Origin: Lactobacillus kefiranofaciens | GTDB taxonomy: Bacteria > Bacillota > Bacilli > Lactobacillales > Lactobacillaceae | Assembly: GCF_900103655.1 (NCBI RefSeq) | Contig: NZ_FMXC01000005.1 | Location: forward strand, 1 to 64,000 | DNA length: 64,000 nt | Reading direction: 5' to 3' | In this document: piece by piece, positions 1-9,540 of the stretch | Numbering within the stretch: position 1 is the stretch's first letter | Layout: every line of letters begins with the position of its first letter | Made by a program: the position numbers and the translations under genes | Notes under the pieces: generated by a model | What the model was told of the DNA's origin: nothing | Database searches by the model: none | The model's input: the letters and a program-made list of their open reading frames with translations, nothing else

Positions 1-320
1 GCTGTCAATATCAGAGTCCCCAATACCAACGTGCCTTAAAACTTCAGGTCATTACTCAAAGCATGTCTAGAAAAGGCAATTCCATGGATGATGGTTTAAT
101 GGAGAACTTCTTTGGTCTGCTTAAAACAGAGATGTTTTACGATCAAGAGTACAAATACCATAGCCTTCAAGAATTAACTCAAGCTATTAAAGAATATATT
201 GAATACTATAACGAAGAAAGGATAAAGAGCAGATTAAAAGGCTTAACTCCGAAAGAATATCGGAATCAAGCCTCTATTAATCCTGTATTTTAAACTGTCT
301 AATTTTTAGGTCTCAGTTCA
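1..320 (+). mobile_element. IS3-family insertion sequence, right end only
   Basis: This is the 3' part of an IS3-type element; the left part lies outside the window. It holds the C-terminal end of the DDE transposase followed by a probable right inverted repeat at 296-320 that ends in TCTCAGTTCA. The CA terminus and the position a few bases after the transposase stop are usual for IS3 ends. The left repeat is not visible, so the exact boundary and target duplication are inferred. Confidence 0.75.
3..293 (+). CDS. IS3-family transposase (OrfB), C-terminal part, 5' end outside window
   Basis: The frame is open from the window edge. Visible are the end of the integrase core, with the SMDDGLMENFFGLLKTE stretch that carries the last catalytic glutamate of the DDE triad, and the tail with YIEYYNEERIKSRLKGLTP, which is typical of IS3/IS150-group OrfB proteins. 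The upstream aspartates are outside the window, so activity cannot be judged. The first internal ATG at 63 is not the real start. Confidence 0.9.
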   Translation, partial: CQYQSPQYQRALKLQVITQSMSRKGNSMDDGLMENFFGLLKTEMFYDQEYKYHSLQELTQAIKEYIEYYNEERIKSRLKGLTPKEYRNQASINPVF

Positions 321-370
321 AATAAAACTTAACAGTTCTTATTATTCTCTTTAGCAATTACAGTAATCTA

Positions 371-766
371 CTAGCAGTTTCGTGATTCAGTCATCACAAC
401 ATGGTAATTGGCCTTTAATAAAGCTGGGCCATCGCCGATCATGACGCTTCCGTCTAAAAGCTGGGAATCGTTCTTTAACTCTAAGCCACAGTTAACATAA
501 TCTAAATGAAGGTTATCTTGCAATTCAGCCAAATCATAATCAGAAGTATAAATTTCTACTCCTTCATTGTTATGCAAAACAACGGGGTAATCCTTATCGG
601 GATGATCAAGCTTTATAATTGAATACATCATCCCCATTGAACAAGCACCGCCTTTGATAGAGTATTTACCTCCTCCATCATCACAAATCAATAATAAGGG
701 ATGTCCTGCCAAACCTCTTCTTTTTAAATAATCTAATGCCCGTTGTGTAAATTTGATTTTAGCCAT
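371..766 (-). CDS. HesB/IscA-like iron-sulfur cluster biosynthesis family protein
   Basis: A 131-residue cytosolic protein. The small beta-rich fold, the glycine-rich DDGGGKYS segment and the late NCGLELK motif fit the A-type Fe-S carrier-like family widespread in lactobacilli. The cysteines (GGACSMG and NCGL) do not follow the classical three-cysteine IscA pattern, so true cluster binding is uncertain. I chose ATG at 766 because AGAGAGGTGAT lies 8 nt upstream; a longer frame from 793 has no ribosome binding site. It stands alone, next to the IS element, with no operon partner. Confidence 0.7.
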   Translation of the reverse strand: MAKIKFTQRALDYLKRRGLAGHPLLLICDDGGGKYSIKGGACSMGMMYSIIKLDHPDKDYPVVLHNNEGVEIYTSDYDLAELQDNLHLDYVNCGLELKNDSQLLDGSVMIGDGPALLKANYHVVMTESRNC

Positions 767-842
767 TTTTATCACCTCTCTAACTATTATCATAGTCAGA
801 TTTTACAAGAATAAATTGACATAAGTCAATAATTTTAACTTT

Positions 843-1013
843 TTAGCAGTTAAAGAAAGCAATGACTGAAGATAAAATAAGAATTAAACCAACAATAAAA
901 GCCAGAAAAGAAATAAACTTAACGGTTTGGGGATGGTTCTTGCTTGGCTTGTAATGATTAAAGATTGTTAGAATAATTTCAAAAACAACCAAAATAAATC
1001 CGATAATTGACAT
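843..1013 (-). CDS. Small two-TM membrane peptide, 56 aa, unknown
   Basis: A short reading frame MSIIGFILVV...VIAFFNC with two hydrophobic segments (about residues 2-18 and 35-53) separated by a basic, proline-containing loop (HYKPSKNHPQ). GGGAGG sits about 12 nt upstream of the ATG, reasonable support for translation. Its start is 24 nt downstream of the end of the nrtR-like gene on the same strand, so the two may be cotranscribed. The function is not recognised; it could be a small membrane-associated regulator or a remnant. Confidence 0.6.
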   Translation of the reverse strand: MSIIGFILVVFEIILTIFNHYKPSKNHPQTVKFISFLAFIVGLILILSSVIAFFNC

Positions 1014-1037
1014 AAAAAAAGCTTTTACCTCCCTGCT

Positions 1038-1742
1038 CTACACTAATTTAAATAATTTTGGTGGCCTGCCAGAGCGTTTAGCGGAAGCAGTTCCGACTTC
1101 CTTGAATATCTTTTTGTGTGTTTTCTTAAAATTAGAATTATCAATTTTATCAACGCTGGTTTGTCTAAAAATAGCGTAAACTTCTCGTGCTTGTCTTAAG
1201 GTGAAAGTTGGACCTAATATTTGTAAAATCGTTGGTTGATAATCAAGCTTATTGTTAATTCTTTGAATAGCTGTATTAATGATCTCTGCATGATCAAAAG
1301 CTAATTTCGATTTAGCGTCAAGTTGCAATTTAATTTGATCATTCATTAAAAAGAATTTCTTTTCTTTAAAGTTAAAAGAAAACCAACGTGCTTCAATAGC
1401 TCCATAATCAGCTTTAAGCTTGGGCATGATTGGTAAAAAGGTCATATATGCCAAAGCTAATGCTCTTTTACCGGTTACTCTTTTAGGATTGGTGAAAGCA
1501 GCTAATTGTTCTGTTGCACTATCTGAAATTAAAACACCAATCTTATCTTTAATTAAGCGAATACAAGCAGCTTCGGCACTCTCGTTGCTTCGCAAAAGTG
1601 TTTCAGGCAATGCCCAACTTTTCTTGAATGGGTCACTAGCTCTTTTGACAAGTAAAATCTGTGGTAAATGAGTCTTGGAATTAAAACTCCATATAATATT
1701 TGTAATAGTAATTAAAGGTCGAGCAACAATTTTTTCAGGCAT
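1038..1742 (-). CDS. nrtR: NrtR-like transcriptional regulator (degenerate Nudix domain plus winged helix)
   Basis: The 234-residue protein has an N-terminal Nudix-like fold (about residues 8-150) and a C-terminal winged-helix region (about 165-232, with FTLRQAREVYAIFRQ and the basic end KRSGRPPKLFKL), the NrtR architecture. NrtR proteins use the Nudix domain to sense ADP-ribose or a related NAD metabolite and repress NAD genes. The Nudix box is broken: the family glycine is T48, the glutamate after R62 is L63, and the EE pair is D66-K67, so hydrolysis is unlikely. It is divergent from pncB-pncA, the expected targets. GGAAGTG lies 6 nt before the ATG. Confidence 0.8.
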   Translation of the reverse strand: MPEKIVARPLITITNIIWSFNSKTHLPQILLVKRASDPFKKSWALPETLLRSNESAEAACIRLIKDKIGVLISDSATEQLAAFTNPKRVTGKRALALAYMTFLPIMPKLKADYGAIEARWFSFNFKEKKFFLMNDQIKLQLDAKSKLAFDHAEIINTAIQRINNKLDYQPTILQILGPTFTLRQAREVYAIFRQTSVDKIDNSNFKKTHKKIFKEVGTASAKRSGRPPKLFKLV

Positions 1743-1787
1743 AATTTCACTTCCAATTTTAGTGTCTCTTAATTAAATTTTAGCTTA

Positions 1788-1919
1788 ATGAAATCAAAAA
1801 AGGAATATAATTTAACATCTGCCAAGAAAAGAACTACGATGAACGTGGCTGAACAAAAAAGCCTTCCTCCTAGAAGCGTAATAAACAATTTATTATATTT
1901 TCTTCATATATTTATTTAG
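1788..1919 (+). CDS. Possible 43-aa peptide between nrtR and pncB
   Basis: A short frame starting MKSKKEYNLTS and containing LPPRSVINNLL runs to a TAG four bases before a strong rho-independent terminator. The terminator needs a rightward transcript and no other gene on this strand precedes it, which is the main argument that something here is expressed. No convincing ribosome binding site precedes the ATG, so the frame may be a decayed gene or the transcript may be non-coding. No function is recognised. Confidence 0.3.
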   Translation: MKSKKEYNLTSAKKRTTMNVAEQKSLPPRSVINNLLYFLHIFI

Positions 1920-1922
1920 TCA

Positions 1923-1955
1923 AAAGCAGTGGTCAAATTTGATCACTGCTTTTTT
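1923..1955 (+). terminator. Rho-independent terminator without an annotated gene before it
   Basis: A 13-bp stem with one G-T pair (AGCAGTGGTCAAA with TTTGATCACTGCT) is followed by six T. It sits upstream of the pncB promoter and closes a rightward transcript that starts inside or antisense to the nrtR region. Confidence 0.8.
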
Positions 1956-1971
1956 CTGGTTAAATATTAAC

Positions 1972-1999
1972 TTGCAGTTTAGGTAAAAAGTACTATAAT
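1972..1999 (+). promoter_or_regulatory. pncB promoter
   Basis: TTGCAG at 1972-1977 and a perfect TATAAT at 1994-1999 are 16 bp apart. The predicted transcription start is near 2006, at the left edge of the inverted repeat described next. Confidence 0.75.
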
Positions 2000-2005
2000 C
2001 AGGTT

Positions 2006-2063
2006 AAATAAAAGTAACTTAGACTTTTATTTTTGAACTTATTAAAGTAAATTTTACTTAAAT
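2006..2063 (+). promoter_or_regulatory. Two operator-like palindromes downstream of the pncB promoter
   Basis: The first is AAATAAAAGT (2006-2015) with its exact complement ACTTTTATTT (2023-2032) around a 7-base spacer. The second is a near-perfect 23-bp palindrome at 2041-2063 centred on T2052 with inner arms AAGTAAA/TTTACTT. Both lie between the -10 box and the ribosome binding site, where a repressor would block pncB. The NrtR-like protein is the natural candidate to bind, by inference from position. Confidence 0.5.
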
Positions 2064-2082
2064 AGATAGGAAGCTTATTATT

Positions 2083-3510
2083 ATGTCACATGAAATGTTG
2101 ACAGATCTTTATGAATTTTCAATGGCAAATGGCTATTATCAAACCTTGCCTCATGACAAGCAAGCAAGTTTTGATGTCTTTTATCGCAATGCACCTGATG
2201 AAGATAGCTTTGTGCTTAGTGCTGGCTTAATGCAAATTATTGAAGAAGTTAAAAATTGGCATTTTACTAAGGAAGATATTGATTATCTCCGTGCACTTAA
2301 TAAATTTTCTGACGAATTTCTTACTTTTTTGAAAGATGCTAAAAATAAATGTACCATCAATGCTATGACTGAAGGAACTCCTCTATTGCCTCGTGAACCA
2401 ATTTTGACAATTTCAGGTCCACTTATTGAAGTTCAACTTTTAGAAACTCTGGTATTAAATATTTTTAATCATCAATCTCTAATTGCTACTAAAGCTTGGC
2501 AAATTACCCATGCTGCCCAAGGTAGAGCTGTAATGGAATTTGGAGCTCGCCGTGCACAAGGCCCCGATGCAGCTACTTATGGTGCTCGGGCTGCGGTAAT
2601 TGGCGGTTGCACTAGTACTTCAAATGTTCTTGCTGGTCAAAAATTTAATATTCCAGTAGCTGGGACAATGGCACATGCATGGATTGAAAGTTTTCCAGAT
2701 GAACTCACTGCTTTCAAAGCATGGGCAAAAATTTATCCTGATACTGCTTCCCTACTAGTTGATACATATGACGTTGTAAAATCAGGTGTTCCTAACGCTA
2801 TTAAAGTATTTCAAGAACTTAAAGCGCAAGGACATCGACCATTAAGTATCCGCATTGATTCTGGTGATATTACTCGTTTAGCTAAAAAAGCTCGGCAAAT
2901 GTTTGATGATGCTGGTTTATCTGAAGTTAAAATTACTGCTTCCAATGCGCTTGACGCTCATATTGTTAAGTCATTACTTAATGAAGAAGCTCCAATTGAT
3001 AACTTTGGTATTGGTGAACGTTTAATCACTAGTTCATCAAGTCCTGTACTAAGTGGTGTTTATAAAATGTCCGCTCTAGAAAACAAAGGCCAATGGGTCC
3101 CTAAAATCAAGATTAGTAATAGCCGAGAAAAGATTACTTTGCCTGGTAATAAACAAGTTTATCGCTTATATTCAAGAAATGACCCTAAACATGCTTTCGC
3201 TGATATTATTGCGTTAGCTGATGAAAAATTAAGAGATAAAATTACAGCTATTGATTCAGATGTTCATGCTACCAATGATGTTGTAACACTTACCGACTTT
3301 ACTGCTCGTCCATTACTCCATCAAGTATTAGCTGGTCAAAAAGCTGCTCCAATTGAAACAGATACTTTTGCAATTCAAAAATATGCTAAAGAACAAATTG
3401 CGGAATTGCCTAAAGAAACTAAGCGCTTAGTTAACCCTGATCATTATCCTGTATATCTAACTAAGAAATTAGCTGATTTACAAAAGAAATTAATTGCGGA
3501 ATACAAGTAG
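2083..3510 (+). CDS. pncB: Nicotinate phosphoribosyltransferase
   Basis: Joins nicotinate and PRPP to make nicotinate mononucleotide, the entry step of NAD salvage in the cytosol. The 475-residue length matches Gram-positive NAPRTases. The LTDLYEFSMANGYY start, EFGARRAQG, GGCTSTSNVLAG and GTMAHAW motifs (the last with the conserved histidine) and the IRIDSGDI phosphate-binding strand are all present, so the enzyme should be active. An AGGAAG ribosome binding site precedes the ATG. It forms a two-gene operon with pncA, 8 nt apart. Lactobacilli of this group depend on such salvage because they do not make NAD de novo. Confidence 0.95.
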   Translation: MSHEMLTDLYEFSMANGYYQTLPHDKQASFDVFYRNAPDEDSFVLSAGLMQIIEEVKNWHFTKEDIDYLRALNKFSDEFLTFLKDAKNKCTINAMTEGTPLLPREPILTISGPLIEVQLLETLVLNIFNHQSLIATKAWQITHAAQGRAVMEFGARRAQGPDAATYGARAAVIGGCTSTSNVLAGQKFNIPVAGTMAHAWIESFPDELTAFKAWAKIYPDTASLLVDTYDVVKSGVPNAIKVFQELKAQGHRPLSIRIDSGDITRLAKKARQMFDDAGLSEVKITASNALDAHIVKSLLNEEAPIDNFGIGERLITSSSSPVLSGVYKMSALENKGQWVPKIKISNSREKITLPGNKQVYRLYSRNDPKHAFADIIALADEKLRDKITAIDSDVHATNDVVTLTDFTARPLLHQVLAGQKAAPIETDTFAIQKYAKEQIAELPKETKRLVNPDHYPVYLTKKLADLQKKLIAEYK

Positions 3511-3518
3511 GCAAAATT

Positions 3519-4073
3519 ATGAATAATGAAGCTTTATTAATCATTGATTATACTAACGATTTTGTAGCAGATAAAGGTTCTTTGACTTGTGGCTTGCCAG
3601 CTCAAAAGATAGAGAAGCAAATTGTATCATTGGCTGAACAATTTTTAAAAGAAAATAAATGGGTGATTCTTCCAACTGACCTGCACTTTAAGAATAATCC
3701 TTATCATCCTGAAACCAAGTTGTTCCCTCCTCATAATTTAGGTCATACTTGGGGACGAGAATTTTATGGTGAATTGCAAAAATGGTATGAAGACAATAAA
3801 GATAATGATCATGTCTTAATGCTTGATAAAACTAGGTATTCTGCCTTTTGCGGTACTAATTTAGACTTATTTTTGCGGGAAAGAAAGATTACCACTCTTC
3901 ATTTAACTGGTGTTTGCACCGATATTTGTGTTTTACATACGGCCGTTGATGCTTACAATAAATGCTATAAATTGGTTGTTCATAAAAATGCGGTTGCTAG
4001 TTTTGATGAAACTGGCCATAAGTGGGCGTTGAATCATTTTAAGACTTGCCTAGATGCCAAAATAATTGATTAA
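3519..4073 (+). CDS. pncA: Nicotinamidase (isochorismatase family)
   Basis: Deamidates nicotinamide to nicotinate, which pncB then uses. The 184-residue protein carries the family catalytic triad as D10, K104 and C137 (in GVCTDICV), and the probable metal ligands D54, H56 and H72. Cotranscription with pncB upstream is clear from the 8-nt gap, and a terminator follows. No strong ribosome binding site is seen, so translational coupling with pncB is likely. It could in principle act on related amides, but the neighbourhood makes nicotinamide the obvious substrate. Confidence 0.93.
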   Translation: MNNEALLIIDYTNDFVADKGSLTCGLPAQKIEKQIVSLAEQFLKENKWVILPTDLHFKNNPYHPETKLFPPHNLGHTWGREFYGELQKWYEDNKDNDHVLMLDKTRYSAFCGTNLDLFLRERKITTLHLTGVCTDICVLHTAVDAYNKCYKLVVHKNAVASFDETGHKWALNHFKTCLDAKIID

Positions 4074-4078
4074 AATAT

Positions 4079-4136
4079 AAAAAAGAGTTGAGATCAATAT
4101 TTTCAATATGTATTGTTGATCATCAACTCTTTTTGT
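4079..4136. terminator. Terminator after pncB-pncA, usable in both directions
   Basis: A long stem AAAAGAGTTGA...TCAACTCTTTTT with an inner GATCAATA/TATTGTTGATC helix lies between two convergent genes. Confidence 0.85.
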
Positions 4137-4144
4137 TTAAAGCT

Positions 4145-5556
4145 CTATTTTAAAGGAAAAATCTTGTCAGGATTGATAATTCCGTTTGGATCAAAGACTT
4201 TCTTTATCTCACGAAGCAAATTAGTATAATCCTGGCTATAATAATCTTCAAAATAAGCTTGACGAGCATAACCAATACCATGCTCTCCTGACATGTTTCC
4301 GTCAACTTCTTTTGCTTTCTTATAAAGTTCAGAAATTACTTTTTTGCTCTTTTGAGCGAAAATATCTTTTGAATCTTTATCGGAACAAAGATAAATATGT
4401 AGGTTACCATCACCAGCATGGCCGAAACTTGGAATTCTCATTTTAACTTCTGTTTCTAATTCCTCAATTCTAGTTAATACTTCTGGAATTTTATTAATCG
4501 GAACAGAAATATCTACTTCATCCATCATAGGAGTAGAATTTTGAATAGCAAGCAAGAGTTCTTCTCGCGCTTTCCAAATTAGTTGTGCTTTCTCAGAACT
4601 TGCTTCTAAAATTACAGCTTGTTTACTACCAAATCTAGTAGTAGTTTTTAAGGCCTGCTCTAGCTCAGCTTTAATCTCCTCTTTTGTAAAAGCATCTAAA
4701 CCTAAAATAATGAAGCCTTCACCTTTTTCAGGGAATTTTTGATGAGCATATTTTTCCCATAAGTCTAGTACTTGGCGGCCCATAAATTCTACAGTTGTTG
4801 GTACTACGCCAGAAGCTAAAATAGCTGGTACTGATTTTAAAGCATCTTCTAAACTAGAGAAGGGTATTAGTGCATTAATCGTTTCTTTTGGTCGAGGATA
4901 AAGACGCATGGTGACTTTTCGGTCACTATACCTAAAGTTCCCTCAGATCCAATGATTAAGTCTTTTAATGAATAACCAGAAGAAGATTTAACAGCTTTTG
5001 CTCCGAAAACGTAGCTCTTCCCATTAGCCAAAACGACTTTTAACTTACGAATATGTTCTCTAGTTACACCATACTTAATTGCCTTTAGACCACCGGCATT
5101 GGTGTTGACATTACCACCAATTGTAGCCCAATGCATTGCTGGAGCGGGCATATACGTAAACGGTTTATCAGCCAAGAATTCCTCAATATCTTTTAATCTG
5201 ATACCTGCTTGAACCGTCATTGTTAAACTGTTAGGCTCATAAGCCAAAATTTTATTCATTTTAACCATATCTAAAGAAATACCACCATGTATTGTTAGAT
5301 TGGCTCCCATTAGACCGGTTGAGTTACCACGAGGGACTACTGGGATATGGTGATCGTTGGCATACTTAACTACTTTTTCAGCCTCTTCATTAGTAGTTGG
5401 CTGAATCACAAGTTCAGGCATTGCTCTGACTGTTTTAAACTGATCATGATTCCAGTGAACAGTTGGTTTTGTGATGAACCGTTCTTTATTAGCAATAAAT
5501 TCTCGTAAGTTTTTAATATCAGTTTGTGTAAGTGTTTCATGCTCCATTGTTGTCAC
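4145..5556 (-). pseudogene. FAD-binding oxidase (GlcD / D-lactate dehydrogenase-like), frameshifted
   Basis: Two overlapping frames form one protein of about 470 residues. The N-terminal piece (5556 to 4867) carries the FAD PCMH domain with PRGNSTGLMGA, TIGGNVNTNAGG and GSEGTLGIVTE. The C-terminal piece (from about 4909 to 4145) begins at MRLYPRPKET and carries PSFGHAGDGNLH and GEHGIG. The frame breaks just after TLGIVTE at a run of four A on the coding strand (T run 4916-4919); one extra A would restore a continuous TEKVTMRLYP. Relatives oxidise glycolate or D-lactate. Neither half keeps both domains, so it is probably inactive unless the shift is a sequencing error. Confidence 0.85.
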
Positions 5557-5576
5557 ATCTCTTATTTATTTCTTGA

Positions 5577-5612
5577 TAAAAAAGCAGTGATCTTTAACGA
5601 CCACTGTTTTTG
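5577..5612 (-). terminator. Terminator after the FNT transporter
   Basis: CAGTGGTC/GATCACTG stem (one G-T pair) followed on the minus strand by a T run. It separates the transporter from the broken oxidase. Confidence 0.75.
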
Positions 5613-5629
5613 CTTAAATGAGGACTAAA

Positions 5630-6403
5630 TTAATTATTTTTATTCCGGCTGCCTAGCCAGTAAGGCAATGCAACGAAAACAATTCCGCCGATCATATTAC
5701 CTAAAGTAACCCAAAGCAAATTGTACCAAAGGCCGCTTATTGAAATAATTCCTGCTGCTTTAGCTGGATTCATCAAGGCTACTACTAGCGTAGTCATATT
5801 AGCCACAGAGTGTTCAAAGCCTGATGAGAAGAAAGCTAACAAGCACCACCAAACCATAATCAATTTAGCAGTATCATCTTTAGTTTGAAAACCTGACCAA
5901 ACGGCTAAGCAAACTAAGATATTACATAAAATACCTCGTAAGACTAACTGTACCGCTGGTGCTGACATTTTTGCTGCGGCAGCTTTAGTAAAAGCTGCTG
6001 CTACAAGAGGCAAATCAAGACCTGAGGCGGTAAAAATCCAGCTTAATAAAACAGCACCAACTAAGTTACCTAACCAGCAAATTAGCCAAAGGATAATTGC
6101 TTGACCGATATTTACTTTTTTCTCTAGAAGACCAGCTCCCATGACAAAATTATTTCCAGTAAATAATTCAGCGCCAGGGATGATAACTAGACTCAAGGCA
6201 ATTCCGAAGATAAGACCTTTAACAAGGTTAGCTGCCGGATTTGTCCCTAGCTGACTTCCTACTGTGAAGGCTAATAGAATACCGAAACCGATATACATTC
6301 CGGCTAAAATTGACAATAAAAAATAACCCATCGGGTTATTTTTCAATAAATTGAATTTTTTGCTGGCTGCATTAGCTGCACCAGCAAAGGCTTCTTGATA
6401 CAT
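5630..6403 (-). CDS. Formate/nitrite transporter (FNT) family channel
   Basis: A 257-residue integral membrane protein with six expected TM segments, of the FocA/NirC/HSC family that moves small monocarboxylates or nitrite through a pentameric channel. Family marks are AGMYIGFGILLAF near the N-terminus, AELFTGNN in the middle and GFEHSVANM with the central pore histidine. In a lactic acid bacterium formate or lactate is more likely than nitrite, but the sequence does not settle this. I chose ATG at 6403, 8 nt after GGGAG, over the longer frame from 6418. It has its own terminator. Confidence 0.9.
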   Translation of the reverse strand: MYQEAFAGAANAASKKFNLLKNNPMGYFLLSILAGMYIGFGILLAFTVGSQLGTNPAANLVKGLIFGIALSLVIIPGAELFTGNNFVMGAGLLEKKVNIGQAIILWLICWLGNLVGAVLLSWIFTASGLDLPLVAAAFTKAAAAKMSAPAVQLVLRGILCNILVCLAVWSGFQTKDDTAKLIMVWWCLLAFFSSGFEHSVANMTTLVVALMNPAKAAGIISISGLWYNLLWVTLGNMIGGIVFVALPYWLGSRNKNN

Positions 6404-6435
6404 TGTAAAATCTCCCACATCTTTTATTTATTTAA

Positions 6436-8119
<1,684 letters not shown>

Positions 8120-8139
8120 TTTTAATTACAAAATATAAC

Positions 8140-8182
8140 AAAAAGCACAATGAAATCTGCAATAGAAATCATTGTGCTTTTT
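8140..8182. terminator. Bidirectional terminator between GH1 remnant and adh
   Basis: AAAAAGCACAATGA and TCATTGTGCTTTTT form a perfect stem between the convergent genes. Confidence 0.85.
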
Positions 8183-8199
8183 AATTTAATTTTTTAAAC

Positions 8200-9321
8200 T
8201 TACTTACCTGGTTGGTAATCTTTATCAATAATCAAGACTGGCTTAATTACCTTACCTGAAACTGAAGCTTGGTTTGCTTCGTTAATATCATCAAAGTCGA
8301 AGAACTTTTCAGTTTTTTCGTAATCAAACATACCTAACTTATTGAATCTTATCAAACGAGGAACATCGATTTGAGGAATTGCATCCCCCATGTTGACACC
8401 GATAACCTTCTTGTCGCCAACACAAAGGTCATTCCAAGTAGAGAAGGTAAAGTCATGTGGAGTAACAGCAATAGCTGCAAGCGTGCCACCTTGAGCTAAG
8501 GCATCAAGAGCTGGCTTCATTACTGCAGGCAAACCGGTAGTATCAACAGCATAATCAACACCATAGCCATCGGTTAAGTCTTGAATTTTCTTAACTGGAT
8601 CTTCTTCTTTAGAATTAATCGTATCAAGTGCGCCTAATTCCTTGGCTAATTCCAAACGACTAGGAACAATATCAACGGCAATTACCCGAGTACAACCTGA
8701 AATCTTGCCAGCCATCATAGCAGCTAAACCAACGGCACCAGTACCAAAGACAGCAATCGTTTGACCTGGACGTGGCTTTAAGGTATTAAAGACTGTACCA
8801 GAACCAGTAATATAACCACAGCCTAAAGGTCCTACTCTACGCAAGTCAGCACTCTTATCAACTTTAACACAATTACGTTGGTTAGTTACAGTAGTAGTGG
8901 TAAATGATGATTGGTTAAACATGTCTGAAATATGCTTACCATTTTCTTGGAATTGATCATCACCATCAAAACGCGTACCTGATAAATTGTATTTAGCATA
9001 GTTACGACATTGAGTTGGAATACCTTGCAAACATTTATCACAAAGACCATCTGCATAGAAGACCATCACAACGTGATCACCTGGCTTTAAATTTTGTACC
9101 TCAGAGCCTACTTTTTCAACAATTCCGGCACCTTCATGCCCTAAGATTACAGGATAGCCTAATGAAGCATCGCCTTTACGAATAGCTTCATCTGAGTGAC
9201 AAATCCCACTAGCAACCATGTGTACTTGAACATCCGTTGGACCAACATCGTGCAATTCAATATCATCCTTAATAACGAATGGATCGCCTTTCTTTTCAAC
9301 TACAGCAGCTTTAATCTTCAT
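8200..9321 (-). CDS. adh: Zinc-dependent, NAD(P)-linked alcohol dehydrogenase (MDR family)
   Basis: A 373-residue class-III-like medium-chain dehydrogenase. The catalytic zinc site is seen as GICHSD, GHEGAG and GPLGCG, and the nucleotide-binding turn as FGTGAVGLAAM followed by an acidic residue (AVDIVPSRL), which favours NAD. The structural zinc lobe reads DGLCDKCLQGIPTQC: the first of the four usual cysteines is replaced by Asp, a substitution that can still bind zinc. The substrate is probably an aromatic or short alcohol/aldehyde, but the sequence does not decide it. ATG at 9321 follows GAGG by 9 nt. It is divergent from the AraC regulator next to it, its likely controller. Confidence 0.88.
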   Translation of the reverse strand: MKIKAAVVEKKGDPFVIKDDIELHDVGPTDVQVHMVASGICHSDEAIRKGDASLGYPVILGHEGAGIVEKVGSEVQNLKPGDHVVMVFYADGLCDKCLQGIPTQCRNYAKYNLSGTRFDGDDQFQENGKHISDMFNQSSFTTTTVTNQRNCVKVDKSADLRRVGPLGCGYITGSGTVFNTLKPRPGQTIAVFGTGAVGLAAMMAGKISGCTRVIAVDIVPSRLELAKELGALDTINSKEEDPVKKIQDLTDGYGVDYAVDTTGLPAVMKPALDALAQGGTLAAIAVTPHDFTFSTWNDLCVGDKKVIGVNMGDAIPQIDVPRLIRFNKLGMFDYEKTEKFFDFDDINEANQASVSGKVIKPVLIIDKDYQPGK

Positions 9322-9349
9322 AATTATAAACCTCTTTTTTAACAATCTC

Positions 9350-9399
9350 TCTTGAATCTTTACAATTCTTATCTTAGTTCTTGTGAATCTTTTTACAAT
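9350..9399. promoter_or_regulatory. Direct repeat in the adh-araC intergenic region, possible AraC-type operator
   Basis: TCTTGAATCTTTACAAT at 9350-9366 recurs with four inserted bases as TCTTG(TG)AATCTTT(TT)ACAAT at 9379-9399, a start-to-start spacing of 29 bp. AraC-family regulators usually bind direct repeats about two or three helical turns apart. Confidence 0.4.
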
Positions 9400-9540
9400 A
9401 TCAAAAATAAATTTTGTTTACTATCATTTTTTAAGATCTTTAATTAAAAACAATGCTATAGTACTAATAGAGTATGCGTTTACATATTATTTAGATATTG
9501 CATTTAATATTATTTTTTAACAAAGAAGCAGCAAAAACTT

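Noticed and set aside
4867-4909. Programmed frameshift joining the two halves of the FAD oxidase
   Set aside because: The site lacks a slippery heptamer followed by a structure or an upstream Shine-Dalgarno stimulator; a simple one-base loss explains it.
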